64,000 bases of DNA from Vibrio azureus. GTDB taxonomy: Bacteria > Pseudomonadota > Gammaproteobacteria > Enterobacterales > Vibrionaceae. The DNA lies in contig NZ_CP018616.1 in the NCBI RefSeq assembly GCF_002849855.1, positions 1,860,001 to 1,924,000 of the forward strand. Direction: 5' to 3'. A model generated the notes under the pieces. It was not told where the DNA came from, did no database searches, and worked only from the letters and a program-made list of their open reading frames with translations. Shown in pieces: positions 19,808 through 27,857 of the stretch; position 1 is the stretch's first letter; every line of letters starts with the position of its first letter. The translations under genes were made by a program, and so were the position numbers.

Positions 19808-19840
19808 TATACCCAAATGACCTCAAGATGCTTGATTCAA
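19808..19840. repeat. Half copy of the palindromic intergenic repeat
   Basis: Reads tatacccaaatgacctcaag then atgcttgattca, the left half and centre of the long form, without the closing arm. It lies between the dioxygenase and the disulfide reductase genes. Confidence 0.6.
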
Positions 19841-19876
19841 TAACATACTAACCAAAGGCAAACGCTCCCTCTCATT

Positions 19877-21199
19877 TTACTTCGCAACATTACCAGCAAC
19901 ATTAAGCGCATCCCAAGTACGGGCAAAAGGCGGTGCATAACAGAAGTCCAAATAGCCTAATTGTTGTGTGGTCATTTTCGCCGTGATGGCAACCGCCAGT
20001 GCATTAATTCGTCCAACTGCCCCTTTCTTACCAACGATTTCGCCTCCCAATAGCACATGACTGTCTGGGTGATAAACTAGCTTGATTTTGATGTCTTCTT
20101 GCCCTGGATAGTAATCCGTTTGGTTTTTGTCTGAGATAGAAGAGGCTTTGACCTTTAAATGATGCTCTTGTGCCAATCTTTCAGAAATACCAGTGCATGC
20201 TAACTCATAATCCAACACCTTCAAACACGATGAGCCCAAGAAACCGGCCATATAAGTGTCTTTTCCTGCTAGCTTGTCCGCGATCATTCGTGCTTGCTTA
20301 TTGGCTGTTGTTGCAAGAGGAACATAAACGGACTGACCAAGCGCTAAATGGTGCACCACGGCACAATCACCCACAGCCAAAATATGCGGATCGTCGGTTG
20401 TGCCAAACTCATCAACTAACAAGGCTCCATTAGGGGCTTTCGCCAAATTAAAAGCACCAGTATTTGGTTGAAAGCCTAATGACAAAACCACAACGTCGGC
20501 TTGTATTTCACCTTGGTCGGTCATGATCAAGTAACCTCCTTGTTCGCCATCACGAATAGTAGTGACACGACAGCCAGTTTTGAGATCTGCCCCGCTCTCT
20601 CTGATTGCACTCTCCACTTCTTCGATCATTTCAGGGCTGAACTGTTTACTCATTAAGTGATGCTCACGCTCAATAATGGTCACTTGCTTTCCCAACCCAT
20701 GAGCAGCATCAAATACCTCAAGACCAATAAAACCGCCACCAATCACACAAATACGCTGATTCTCTGGATCACTCAGTGCTGTTTTCAGCGCTAATCCATC
20801 AGATAAGCTGGTGAGCGTAAAAACATTATCAGGTTTAAATTCACCAAAAAACGGAATAATGGGCGTCGCCCCTGTAGCGATAACCAAAACGTCATAAAAC
20901 AACTCACTCACTTGATTATCTTTACGAAGAGTAATGCACTTATTTTGACGGTCCAATGCCAACATTTCAGTTTCAATACGAACATCCAAGCCCGACTGAT
21001 TCGCTTGCTCTGGCGTGCGAGAGATCATCCTTTCAGTATCATCGAACATACCACCAGCGAAATAAGGCAACCCACACGCACCAAAAGAAATATAATCGCG
21101 ACGATCCAAAACAATCACATCATCCGAAGGCTGATTACGCTTATATTTTGCCGCAAAGCTCATACCTGCAGCACTTCCACCAACAACAACGACTTTCAT
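19877..21199 (-). CDS. CoA-disulfide reductase / NADH oxidase family flavoprotein
   Basis: A 440-residue FAD-dependent pyridine-nucleotide disulfide oxidoreductase. The FAD-binding VVVGGSAAGM at residues 4-13 is followed by a single active-site cysteine, Cys42 in SFGACGLPYF, the hallmark of CoA-disulfide reductase and Nox enzymes that use one redox cysteine. The NAD(P)H-binding ICVIGGGFIGLE is near residue 150 and ILAVGDCA binds FAD later. It lies 121 bases downstream of the cystine symporter on the same strand, which suggests co-expression and a role in thiol/disulfide balance after cystine uptake (inference). Nox-type NADH oxidase is the alternative. Confidence 0.88.
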   Translation of the reverse strand: MKVVVVGGSAAGMSFAAKYKRNQPSDDVIVLDRRDYISFGACGLPYFAGGMFDDTERMISRTPEQANQSGLDVRIETEMLALDRQNKCITLRKDNQVSELFYDVLVIATGATPIIPFFGEFKPDNVFTLTSLSDGLALKTALSDPENQRICVIGGGFIGLEVFDAAHGLGKQVTIIEREHHLMSKQFSPEMIEEVESAIRESGADLKTGCRVTTIRDGEQGGYLIMTDQGEIQADVVVLSLGFQPNTGAFNLAKAPNGALLVDEFGTTDDPHILAVGDCAVVHHLALGQSVYVPLATTANKQARMIADKLAGKDTYMAGFLGSSCLKVLDYELACTGISERLAQEHHLKVKASSISDKNQTDYYPGQEDIKIKLVYHPDSHVLLGGEIVGKKGAVGRINALAVAITAKMTTQQLGYLDFCYAPPFARTWDALNVAGNVAK

Positions 21200-21320
21200 A
21201 TTTCCAACCTAATTTGACTTATTTTTATCATCACCGCGTAACACAATCGGTTACGCGGTTTTTGAAACCCGATGGCTTTTATAAGCTTGGGTATACATGT
21301 TTTAACTTGCTAGAGCCGCC

Positions 21321-22727
21321 CTAAACGGTCGCTTCTTTTGCTTTAGTCACCTCAATATCAGCATTGTATTGTTCCAAGTTCAGTGAGCCATTTTTCTTGG
21401 ATGTCACCACTCCTGATAGCATAGAGCCTGAGATATTAAGTGCAGTACGCGCCATATCAATTAATGCTTCGATAGAAACCAAAATCGCAACCACAGTGAT
21501 ATCTAACCCCATGATAGTCAGTACAGCAACCGCAGCAAACGTCGCCCCTCCGCCAACACCAGCAATACCAAATGAAGCAATGGTAATCACCACAACCAAC
21601 TGTGCAATAAAGCTAAAGTCAACAGGCATTCCCATCACTTGAGCAGCCATAATCGCAAGCATTGCAGGATAAATTCCGGCACAACCATTCTGTCCAATGC
21701 TGGTACCAAACGTGGCTGACATATTCGCTGTCTCTTCATCCACTCCCAAGCGTTGAACCTGCGTTTCTACATTGAGTGGTATCGCTGCCATACTCGAACG
21801 AGAACCAAAACCAAACACCAAAACAGGCCAGATCTTTCTCATAAACTTAGTTGGGGAAAGGCCAAACATCGACACCATAACGAAGTGAATAGCAAACATA
21901 ACACCAATAGCAGCATAACTTGCCACTAAAAAACGTCCCATTTCAGCAAGTGCAAACAAGTCATTGGTCATCATAAAAGTTGTCATCAAAGCAAACACGC
22001 CATAAGGTGTTAACTTAAGGATCTCTCGAACCATAGACAGCACCACTTCTTTCGCGGAATTGATGAAATCAACAAAGTTCTGCACCTTCTCTGGCTTACG
22101 ATTTCTTACTTGTAAAATGCTGTAACCAAGGAACATGCCAAATAAGACCGTTGATAGCGTAGACGTTCTTTCCGACCCTGTTAGCATATCGAAAATATTG
22201 GTTGGTATTATCGCCAACACCATGCCAGTGAATCCACTATTGGTCATGGCATCCTGAGTTGCGATTAAAGTATCACCACGTGCTTCAATGGCACTATTAG
22301 AGCCGATAGTGCTGACTAAAGCATTAGCATCAATACCAAACAGATAAATACTGGCAATACCAATACCCGCAGATACCGCACAAGTCACCAATAATACGCC
22401 GATAATTTTGGGCGCAATACGCGATAGTGCACCACCACCTTGTACATTCATGATCGATGAGATCATCGCAACAAATACAAGTGGTATAACGATCATTTGC
22501 AGTAACTTGATGTAACCTTTACCAAATACCGAAATCAGTGCTTCAAAGCCTGCTGTCTCTGAACTACCGACACCAAATACAAGCTGAATAATTCCGCCAA
22601 ATAATAGCCCTGCAGCCAAGGCACTCAGAACACGAAAATTAAAGCTTTTCTTTTGTTTTTTGAAATTTGCAAGCAATGCATAAAACCCAAAGAACAGTAC
22701 CGCCAACCCAATAAATGAAACGTTCAT
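21321..22727 (-). CDS. tcyP: L-cystine symporter (TcyP/YdjN-like), DAACS family
   Basis: A 468-residue sodium:dicarboxylate-type symporter. The glycine-rich segments GKGYIKLLQMIVIPLVFVAM, the serine-containing FGSRSSMAAIP re-entrant loop and GIGQNGCAGIYPAMLAIM match the cystine-specific TcyP/YdjN branch, not the glutamate or C4-dicarboxylate branches. It imports L-cystine across the inner membrane. The ATG has GGAGAT upstream. The downstream gene is a CoA-disulfide reductase and the divergent neighbour a D-cysteine desulfhydrase-like enzyme, so the three probably handle imported cystine. Confidence 0.88.
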   Translation of the reverse strand: MNVSFIGLAVLFFGFYALLANFKKQKKSFNFRVLSALAAGLLFGGIIQLVFGVGSSETAGFEALISVFGKGYIKLLQMIVIPLVFVAMISSIMNVQGGGALSRIAPKIIGVLLVTCAVSAGIGIASIYLFGIDANALVSTIGSNSAIEARGDTLIATQDAMTNSGFTGMVLAIIPTNIFDMLTGSERTSTLSTVLFGMFLGYSILQVRNRKPEKVQNFVDFINSAKEVVLSMVREILKLTPYGVFALMTTFMMTNDLFALAEMGRFLVASYAAIGVMFAIHFVMVSMFGLSPTKFMRKIWPVLVFGFGSRSSMAAIPLNVETQVQRLGVDEETANMSATFGTSIGQNGCAGIYPAMLAIMAAQVMGMPVDFSFIAQLVVVITIASFGIAGVGGGATFAAVAVLTIMGLDITVVAILVSIEALIDMARTALNISGSMLSGVVTSKKNGSLNLEQYNADIEVTKAKEATV

Positions 22728-23155
22728 GAGAATCTCCTATTGATACCCATTCATAGGCCATATTTTCAGGGCCAAAAATGAAACTTTACGGCCTGAATCT
22801 ACTGCTTAGTCACCGATCAATCAATATGATATCCTGTTTAATATTTTAATATCAGAGATAAAAAACACCTAAAAGCGAGAGATAAAGTAGAATATAGGGA
22901 GTGAAAATTAGATTTTAATCACGAAAAAATGAGGGTTAAATCATCAATATAGGCGACACATCAAGATTTCATGACCGGAATAGAAAAGCGACTTTTAATG
23001 ATCTAAGACAAATAAATAGGCAAGAAAAATAAGTCAACATCACTTGTCATAAATCGTCTCTTCAATCGTAATTTTCTAGATTTTGGTCTTCATATCACGC
23101 TACACTGTGTCGCTTTTTCTCTATAAGGCCGCTCCATAAAGCGCGTAATCAATTG
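22728..23155. other. Divergent intergenic region between tcyP and the desulfhydrase-like gene
   Basis: About 425 AT-rich bases with no gene; must carry the promoters of both divergent genes. I see no clear operator or riboswitch-like element. Confidence 0.5.
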
Positions 23156-24058
23156 ATGACTCTAAGTGACAGCCCAGTAACCCAGCACCAGTTCAATGGA
23201 CAGCCCTTTTTCCTCAAACGAGACGATCTCCTACATGCTCATTTTTCCGGTAATAAAGCACGTAAGTTCATGTCTTTGCTGGAAACGCCTCCTCTAGGAA
23301 TAAACACCTTGGTTAGCTATGGCTCAGCTCAATCGAATGCAATGTATTCACTCGCTGCGCTTGCACGGCTAAAAAGCTGGAAATTTGAATATTATGTACA
23401 ACAAATCCCTAACTGGTTAAAACACAACCCTATTGGTAACTATCGAGCTGCACTTGAGCTCGGTATGGACATCATTTCCTTACACAGTCTTCAAGTTGAC
23501 CTCCACCCAAAAAATTACGTAGAGGGAATAAAAGAAAACGATGATTCCGTATTATTCGTACCCGAGGGTGGATACTCGAGTATGTCTGAGCAAGGTATCA
23601 AACAACTTGCGCTAGAAATCTTAAATTGGTCAGCCCAACAGCACATTCCCTCCTCTTCTTTGGTCATAGCCTTACCGTCAGGAACAGGAACAACATCATT
23701 ATATTTAAGTAAATATCTTCAACCCCATGGTATTGAAGTACTGACTTGTGCTTGTGTTGGAGGAGATGCGTACCTTACCGAGCAATTCAATCTTTTAGAA
23801 ACAACCCATCACCCAACCATCCTATCTGTACGAACAAAGCATCATTTTGGCCGCTTATATCAAAGTGATTACACGGTCTGGTCTGAACTATACAAGCAAA
23901 CACAAGTCGAGTTCGATCTGCTTTATGACCCTTATATGTGGCTATGCCTAAAACCTTGGTTGGAAACAAATCGCCATAAGACCCTACTCTATATCCATCA
24001 AGGAGGAATAGTAGGTAACGAGTCTATGCTGCCAAGATATCAACGCAAATTTGGCTAA
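23156..24058 (+). CDS. PLP enzyme of the ACC deaminase / D-cysteine desulfhydrase family
   Basis: A 300-residue fold-type II PLP enzyme. The PLP lysine is Lys34 in HFSGNKARKF, followed by SYGSAQSNAMYSLAALA and the phosphate loop PSGTGTTSLYL near residue 182. Known members release sulfide and ammonia from D-cysteine (DcyD, YedO) or deaminate aminocyclopropane carboxylate; in a Vibrio a desulfhydrase is more likely. An ATG is used; the TTG just before it is also in frame. It is divergent from the cystine symporter. A short palindrome follows the stop. Confidence 0.85.
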   Translation: MTLSDSPVTQHQFNGQPFFLKRDDLLHAHFSGNKARKFMSLLETPPLGINTLVSYGSAQSNAMYSLAALARLKSWKFEYYVQQIPNWLKHNPIGNYRAALELGMDIISLHSLQVDLHPKNYVEGIKENDDSVLFVPEGGYSSMSEQGIKQLALEILNWSAQQHIPSSSLVIALPSGTGTTSLYLSKYLQPHGIEVLTCACVGGDAYLTEQFNLLETTHHPTILSVRTKHHFGRLYQSDYTVWSELYKQTQVEFDLLYDPYMWLCLKPWLETNRHKTLLYIHQGGIVGNESMLPRYQRKFG

Positions 24059-24060
24059 AC

Positions 24061-24092
24061 ATACCCAAGTAACCTGAGGGTGCCTGGGTATA
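24061..24092. repeat. Palindromic intergenic repeat between convergent genes
   Basis: The arms atacccaag and ctgggtata surround taacctgagggtgc, placed immediately after one stop codon and 20 bases before the other gene's stop, so it may double as a bidirectional terminator. Confidence 0.7.
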
Positions 24093-24111
24093 TAGACTTA
24101 GCATTAAGGTA

Positions 24112-24882
24112 TTAGAAGTCAAAGGCGAAACCGATGCCCGCTGCCGTTTCATCAAAGTTATAATTTGATATGGTTAAACCGTAACCTGTTTCTACTTTCA
24201 TATAACCACGTAAGCCTTGGTAAACAGGGAAGTCCCACGACATACGATAAAAGCCATTCTGCCAATCCTTAGTCAAAATATTACCCGCGGTCAGCTTGAT
24301 AATACTGTTGCTATCAGGGCGCCAACCAAGCTGAATTTCTCCATGACCAAGGAAGTCAACAATATCCGGGTTATATTTATTATCACCGACATCAATCCAA
24401 GGTTTGAAGCGAATAAAGCCAGAGCGTAATTGCCACTGAACATCCATATAGAGTCGGTTCCAACTCACCTCTACCTGACCACCCGCTCCATTAGACTGAT
24501 GCTCAAACCCAAAAGACCACTGCCAACGTAGGTTGTCCCAACGATAGAAGATTTCTGGGTTATATTGATTATCACGAAAGTATGCAGAATCATCATACGC
24601 CTCCCAGTTAGAACGCTGAGTATACGCAACGAATAAGCCATGTGGCCCACTCGATAATAATTTGTATTTCATGCTCAGTTGAAATTGAACAAATAAATCT
24701 TTTGCGGCGTGACCATTTGGGTTTAGTGGTTTAAACCGATTTTGATTCACATCTGACTCCCAATAAGCAGGGAGCAAGTAATTATCATGGTGTGCTGAGA
24801 AACGACCATAGTTGGCCATGGCATGACCAGACAGCATTAAACCCAAAATAGATGTATAAGCTAACCCTTTCAATGTGAGCAT
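24112..24882 (-). CDS. pldA: Outer-membrane phospholipase A (OMPLA), PldA
   Basis: A 256-residue beta-barrel phospholipase with signal peptide (cleaved after AMA near residue 23). The catalytic set of OMPLA is present with correct spacing: His128 and Ser130 in EHQSNG and Asn142 in SWNRLY. The family motif YTQRSNWEAYDDSAYFRDNQYNPEIF comes just before (residues 87-112). It removes phospholipids misplaced in the outer leaflet of the outer membrane, and ends in aromatic Phe as barrel proteins do. AAAGGATTATT precedes the ATG. It is the last housekeeping gene before the secretion locus. Confidence 0.93.
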   Translation of the reverse strand: MLTLKGLAYTSILGLMLSGHAMANYGRFSAHHDNYLLPAYWESDVNQNRFKPLNPNGHAAKDLFVQFQLSMKYKLLSSGPHGLFVAYTQRSNWEAYDDSAYFRDNQYNPEIFYRWDNLRWQWSFGFEHQSNGAGGQVEVSWNRLYMDVQWQLRSGFIRFKPWIDVGDNKYNPDIVDFLGHGEIQLGWRPDSNSIIKLTAGNILTKDWQNGFYRMSWDFPVYQGLRGYMKVETGYGLTISNYNFDETAAGIGFAFDF

Positions 24883-25431
24883 AATAATCCTTTAAATAAT
24901 CTTACACTTTAAGACAATGACAATAAGAAACTGACCCTCTCAATGAGGCCCAGCCTCTATGAAAAAGCCGCCAAGTAAACAGAACAAATACATTAACATT
25001 GTGATATTCCAGACATTCATCTGTTTTCTTGCCTTATAAAGTTTAGGCGTTATCTGACAAACAACGAGCTGATAAGGCTATTTTTTCTTACTAACCATGC
25101 TTCATGACTGCCACTATCGACAGACATTTCCTTTTTAATAATCAGTTTTGATAGTGCAAAGCACTAAAGAAAATTGTATGAGCGAATTCATGCATGTTGT
25201 CACAAGAAAAAGGTAGAGTTTGAGACGCCCTAAGTGCTGCAGCGTGTAATAAGGGAAGACAAAGGGGAAAGATAGGGAAAAAGAAAGAAATGCATCTGTA
25301 ACAATAACAGAAGATACGCCCATCCAAGGAGACGACCCTGATACCCAATCTAACGATGATCACCGTCAATCGAGCCAATAAAACAAGGTCGTTTTCATAC
25401 TGATAAAATTTTAGGCAACTCAAATTGTCGC
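24883..25431. other. Gene-free stretch at the left border of the secretion locus
   Basis: About 550 bases. Frames of 60 to 100 codons exist on the minus strand but encode hydrophobic, low-complexity peptides without ribosome sites. No tRNA, integrase remnant or direct repeat is evident. It is likely the junction between the conserved pldA region and the acquired locus. Confidence 0.5.
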
Positions 25432-25809
25432 TTAAGATTTGATGCAATGTACTGCTTTATTAAATAACATCAACTTATCAGCGAGCTGCCTTTCAACAGT
25501 TGCTATATTTACTTCCCACTCAGACAGCATAATCAGCTTATCTTTTGTGGTATTCATAAATACTTGCTCATCCGATACCAGTAAATCCATGAGTTTTGCT
25601 GCTTTAAGAGATAGAACACGTCGATCACGTAAAGGAATCTCAACAAATGCTTGAATACTCTTTTCATTCAACGAAATAAAAATTTCCTCGCCACCGACCA
25701 ATTCAATCGCGATAGGCTGATCACCTTCGATTCTTGACAGCATGTTTGCGGGGACACCTAAATTTTCTACCAAGGTTTTGTACGCGATTTCTCGTAGCTT
25801 TTTCAACAT
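25432..25809 (-). CDS. Type III secretion chaperone, class IB (InvB/SpaK/VocC-like)
   Basis: A 125-residue acidic protein resembling InvB/SpaK class IB chaperones: an N-terminal helix with VENLG, then IAIELVGGEEIFISLNEKSIQAFVEIPL, then a central helix LKAAKLMDLL and a C-terminal helix. Such chaperones bind the N-terminal parts of several effectors and dock them at the ATPase; VocC does this for T3SS2 of V. parahaemolyticus. It is the last gene of the locus, about 110 bases after sctS with a palindromic repeat between. Possible clients here are the 910-residue repeat protein or effectors elsewhere in the genome. AGGAG precedes the start. Confidence 0.75.
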   Translation of the reverse strand: MLKKLREIAYKTLVENLGVPANMLSRIEGDQPIAIELVGGEEIFISLNEKSIQAFVEIPLRDRRVLSLKAAKLMDLLVSDEQVFMNTTKDKLIMLSEWEVNIATVERQLADKLMLFNKAVHCIKS

Positions 25810-25862
25810 TAACTCCTATGGACTTTCTTGATTTTAATTATGTTTTAATTGTAATTTTTAAT

Positions 25863-25915
25863 GTACCCAAATGAACTCAAGATGCTCGATTCAGAGCGAG
25901 GTTACTTGGGCATAA
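25863..25915. repeat. Full-length palindromic intergenic repeat inside the secretion operon
   Basis: Runs from gtacccaaatgaactcaag through gattcagagcgag to gttacttgggcat, a long-form copy between sctS and the chaperone gene. It is the only copy of the family seen inside the secretion locus. Confidence 0.75.
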
Positions 25916-25922
25916 CTTATTG

Positions 25923-26156
25923 TTATAACTGCTGGAACAGTAAGTGAAATTGATCATAAATACTTCCGCCAACCTGAGTCAGCAAAATGATAAACACCAC
26001 TAACTTTGCTGCCATAGGCAACCCAGGATCTTGGACGCTAAACACCGTCTGAAGTAGGCCAACCACCACACCTGTTATTACAAAGCTCACGGAAAAGATA
26101 ATGATCGCATCCTTTACAATAGTTAAGCAGGCAGCCGTCACATCAAGTACGGTCAT
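25923..26156 (-). CDS. sctS: Type III export apparatus protein SctS (FliQ/SpaQ/YscS family)
   Basis: A 77-residue inner-membrane protein with two transmembrane helices (about 14-36 and 49-69) and the family pattern VTGVVVGLLQTVFSVQDPGLPMAAKLV, including the conserved Gln and Pro. SctS joins SctR and SctT in the export gate of the injectisome. It overlaps the end of sctP by 14 bases. In most systems sctS follows sctR and precedes sctT; here it is about 5 kb from them, at the end of the sctN-O-P unit. Confidence 0.9.
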   Translation of the reverse strand: MTVLDVTAACLTIVKDAIIIFSVSFVITGVVVGLLQTVFSVQDPGLPMAAKLVVFIILLTQVGGSIYDQFHLLFQQL

Positions 26157-27447
26157 TGTACTCCTCCATAAAATTAGTCATCTGATGCTCTACAAATTCA
26201 AACAGGTAGTATTTGTTGCGAAACAGAACTCGATAGCTGTTCATTTGTGGATATTGCCAGAACATTTCTGGAGCCAAATCGTAATTTGTGCGCGCCATTC
26301 CCGCGACAGGTATCAGGGTTTGTAATGCAACAGTAGAAGGTACTGTCAGCCCTCTTTCAATCGTAACTTTTGATGCCTCTGTAAACATATTTATAGAAGA
26401 AAGAGGGATATTTCTAACTTCTGAAGATGAACGCTCCGTAATACTGGTAAGACTATTGACTGAACTATGCACCTGATTTGAAACACTTTCCATCTTAGGC
26501 AATCTAGTCTGCGGCACCGTCTCTGCCATCTTACTCTCAGCCTTGTTGACACCATTACGACTGAGTGTCTGTGAATGAAGCAAATGGGTTTTATTTAGAG
26601 TCAAAGATGAAGCAACACGTTCAGCCACATTTGATGCACTGGTATTATTCTTCGTCAGTAGACTATTACTCTGTACTTCATTTTTAGCCAAAGGTGAAGC
26701 GACACGTTCAGCCTCATTTGATGCTCTGGTATTTTTCTTCGGCAGTAGACTATTACTTTTTGCTAAGTTTTTAGTCAAAGGTGGGATGACGTGTTCAGCC
26801 ATGTTTGCTGCCGAGCTTAACGGTTTTGCATTCATGACACTTCTCTTGCCGGAGCCATTGATAAGCGAAGTCTTGGGTTGAACAGTTGCCATCCCGAGAC
26901 GACCATTTAATTCATGAGTAAGATGGCCTTTCTTCACAGCAACTTGATTGGTCACGTCTTGTTGAGGAAGTGTATTAACAGTCATTGGAGCATTACCCAA
27001 CAAGTGATTTAACTTCGCCTCAACAGGCATCGTGTTTAACGATGTATGCAAGCGAGAACGTGGTAATCTGACATTTTGTAGAGTGACTTTATTTAAAGTA
27101 AGTTTGTCATAGCCAATACCCGATAGCTCTAGGCCCTGATGCTTCCTATTGACGTTTTTCTGTCCCGTCAATGCTTCAACCAAAACAGTCTTTGTGGTCA
27201 ACGGTGCATGCTGTTCACGTTTAACTGCTTGGTTAAAAGCAGCAAGAGGAAGTATATTCAGCTCACTATTACGAGGTATTTCCTTGAATGCAGGAACATC
27301 CGCTTCGGTTTCTAATTCTTGTTGATCAAATTGAAAAAACTTATCTAAATCAGAATTACTCACTTCATTAAAGTGTGGGTCTAGCTCAAACTCCTCATCA
27401 CAACTCACCGTAGAACGGCTAGTGATGGCTATTAATTCATTCATCAT
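26143..27447 (-). CDS. sctP: Needle-length ruler / substrate switch protein SctP candidate
   Basis: A 434-residue hydrophilic, Thr/Asn/Ser-rich protein in the sctP position (sctN-O-P-S). It has little conserved sequence, as rulers do. The middle holds three copies of a 29-residue repeat (AERVASPLAKN...SNSLLTKNN type) encoded by 87-bp units at about 26611-26871. The last 80 residues (APEMFWQYPQMNSYRVLFRNKYYLFEF) probably form the switch domain that acts on SctU. The start overlaps the sctO stop (ATGATGA). SctP sets needle length and the change from needle to translocator export. The assignment rests mostly on position and composition. Confidence 0.7.
   Translation of the reverse strand: MMNELIAITSRSTVSCDEEFELDPHFNEVSNSDLDKFFQFDQQELETEADVPAFKEIPRNSELNILPLAAFNQAVKREQHAPLTTKTVLVEALTGQKNVNRKHQGLELSGIGYDKLTLNKVTLQNVRLPRSRLHTSLNTMPVEAKLNHLLGNAPMTVNTLPQQDVTNQVAVKKGHLTHELNGRLGMATVQPKTSLINGSGKRSVMNAKPLSSAANMAEHVIPPLTKNLAKSNSLLPKKNTRASNEAERVASPLAKNEVQSNSLLTKNNTSASNVAERVASSLTLNKTHLLHSQTLSRNGVNKAESKMAETVPQTRLPKMESVSNQVHSSVNSLTSITERSSSEVRNIPLSSINMFTEASKVTIERGLTVPSTVALQTLIPVAGMARTNYDLAPEMFWQYPQMNSYRVLFRNKYYLFEFVEHQMTNFMEEYNDRT
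26611..26871 (-). repeat. 87-bp tandem repeats (three) within sctP
   Basis: Three in-frame units spaced exactly 87 bases (starts near 26611, 26698 and 26785 on the plus strand), each containing acgttcagcc or gtgttcagcc and, in two of them, agtagactattac. The first two are closely similar; the third is more diverged. Confidence 0.8.
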
Positions 27448-27857
27448 GACTTTTCATACCTCATCTGTTCACGAAGCTCAGCAAGCGCATCTTTTCGTTT
27501 TTCTAATCTTCGCTTTTCAGCTTCCACTTCTGTGATTTGCGAAGCCAATTCTTGTGCATCTTGTTGTTTTATAGAAGCATCAAAAAAAAGAGACTCTATC
27601 GCCGATTTAGTGCTTTCTCGGCGCATAAACAGCCGACTTAAAGCATTGGGTTCGTTTACGACATTGATACTTTTTAAATACTGCTGTTGTCGTTCAATTT
27701 GATGCCATTTATCTTCAATGACATCTAATAAATCCTGATACTGCTTTCGAAGAGTAACGAGTCTTCTCTGTTTCTTGCCGATACGAATATCGACAATATC
27801 AATAAGCTGACCAAATTCCTTCCATTTCTTGGAGGGTTTCCTCATACTCCACTCCAT
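27444..27857 (-). CDS. sctO: Type III secretion stalk protein SctO (YscO/InvI/FliJ-like)
   Basis: A 137-residue, highly charged protein predicted to be one long coiled-coil hairpin (KKQRRLVTLRKQYQDLLDVI... and ...EVEAEKRRLEKRKDALAELREQMRYEK). SctO links the ATPase ring to the SctV export gate, like the gamma stalk of F-ATPase. Its position directly after sctN and before sctP is the usual one. It overlaps the end of sctN by about 60 bases; ATG 27857 is used, and an ATG 12 bases later is also possible. Confidence 0.85.
   Translation of the reverse strand: MEWSMRKPSKKWKEFGQLIDIVDIRIGKKQRRLVTLRKQYQDLLDVIEDKWHQIERQQQYLKSINVVNEPNALSRLFMRRESTKSAIESLFFDASIKQQDAQELASQITEVEAEKRRLEKRKDALAELREQMRYEKS

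Noticed and set aside
24883..25431. Integration scar or IS remnant at the left border of the secretion locus
   Set aside because: I looked for terminal inverted repeats, transposase-like frames and tRNA ends and saw none.
25135..25447. Minus-strand open frames of 62 and 101 codons downstream of the VocC-like chaperone gene
   Set aside because: Hydrophobic low-complexity translations, overlapping frames and no ribosome site; likely chance.
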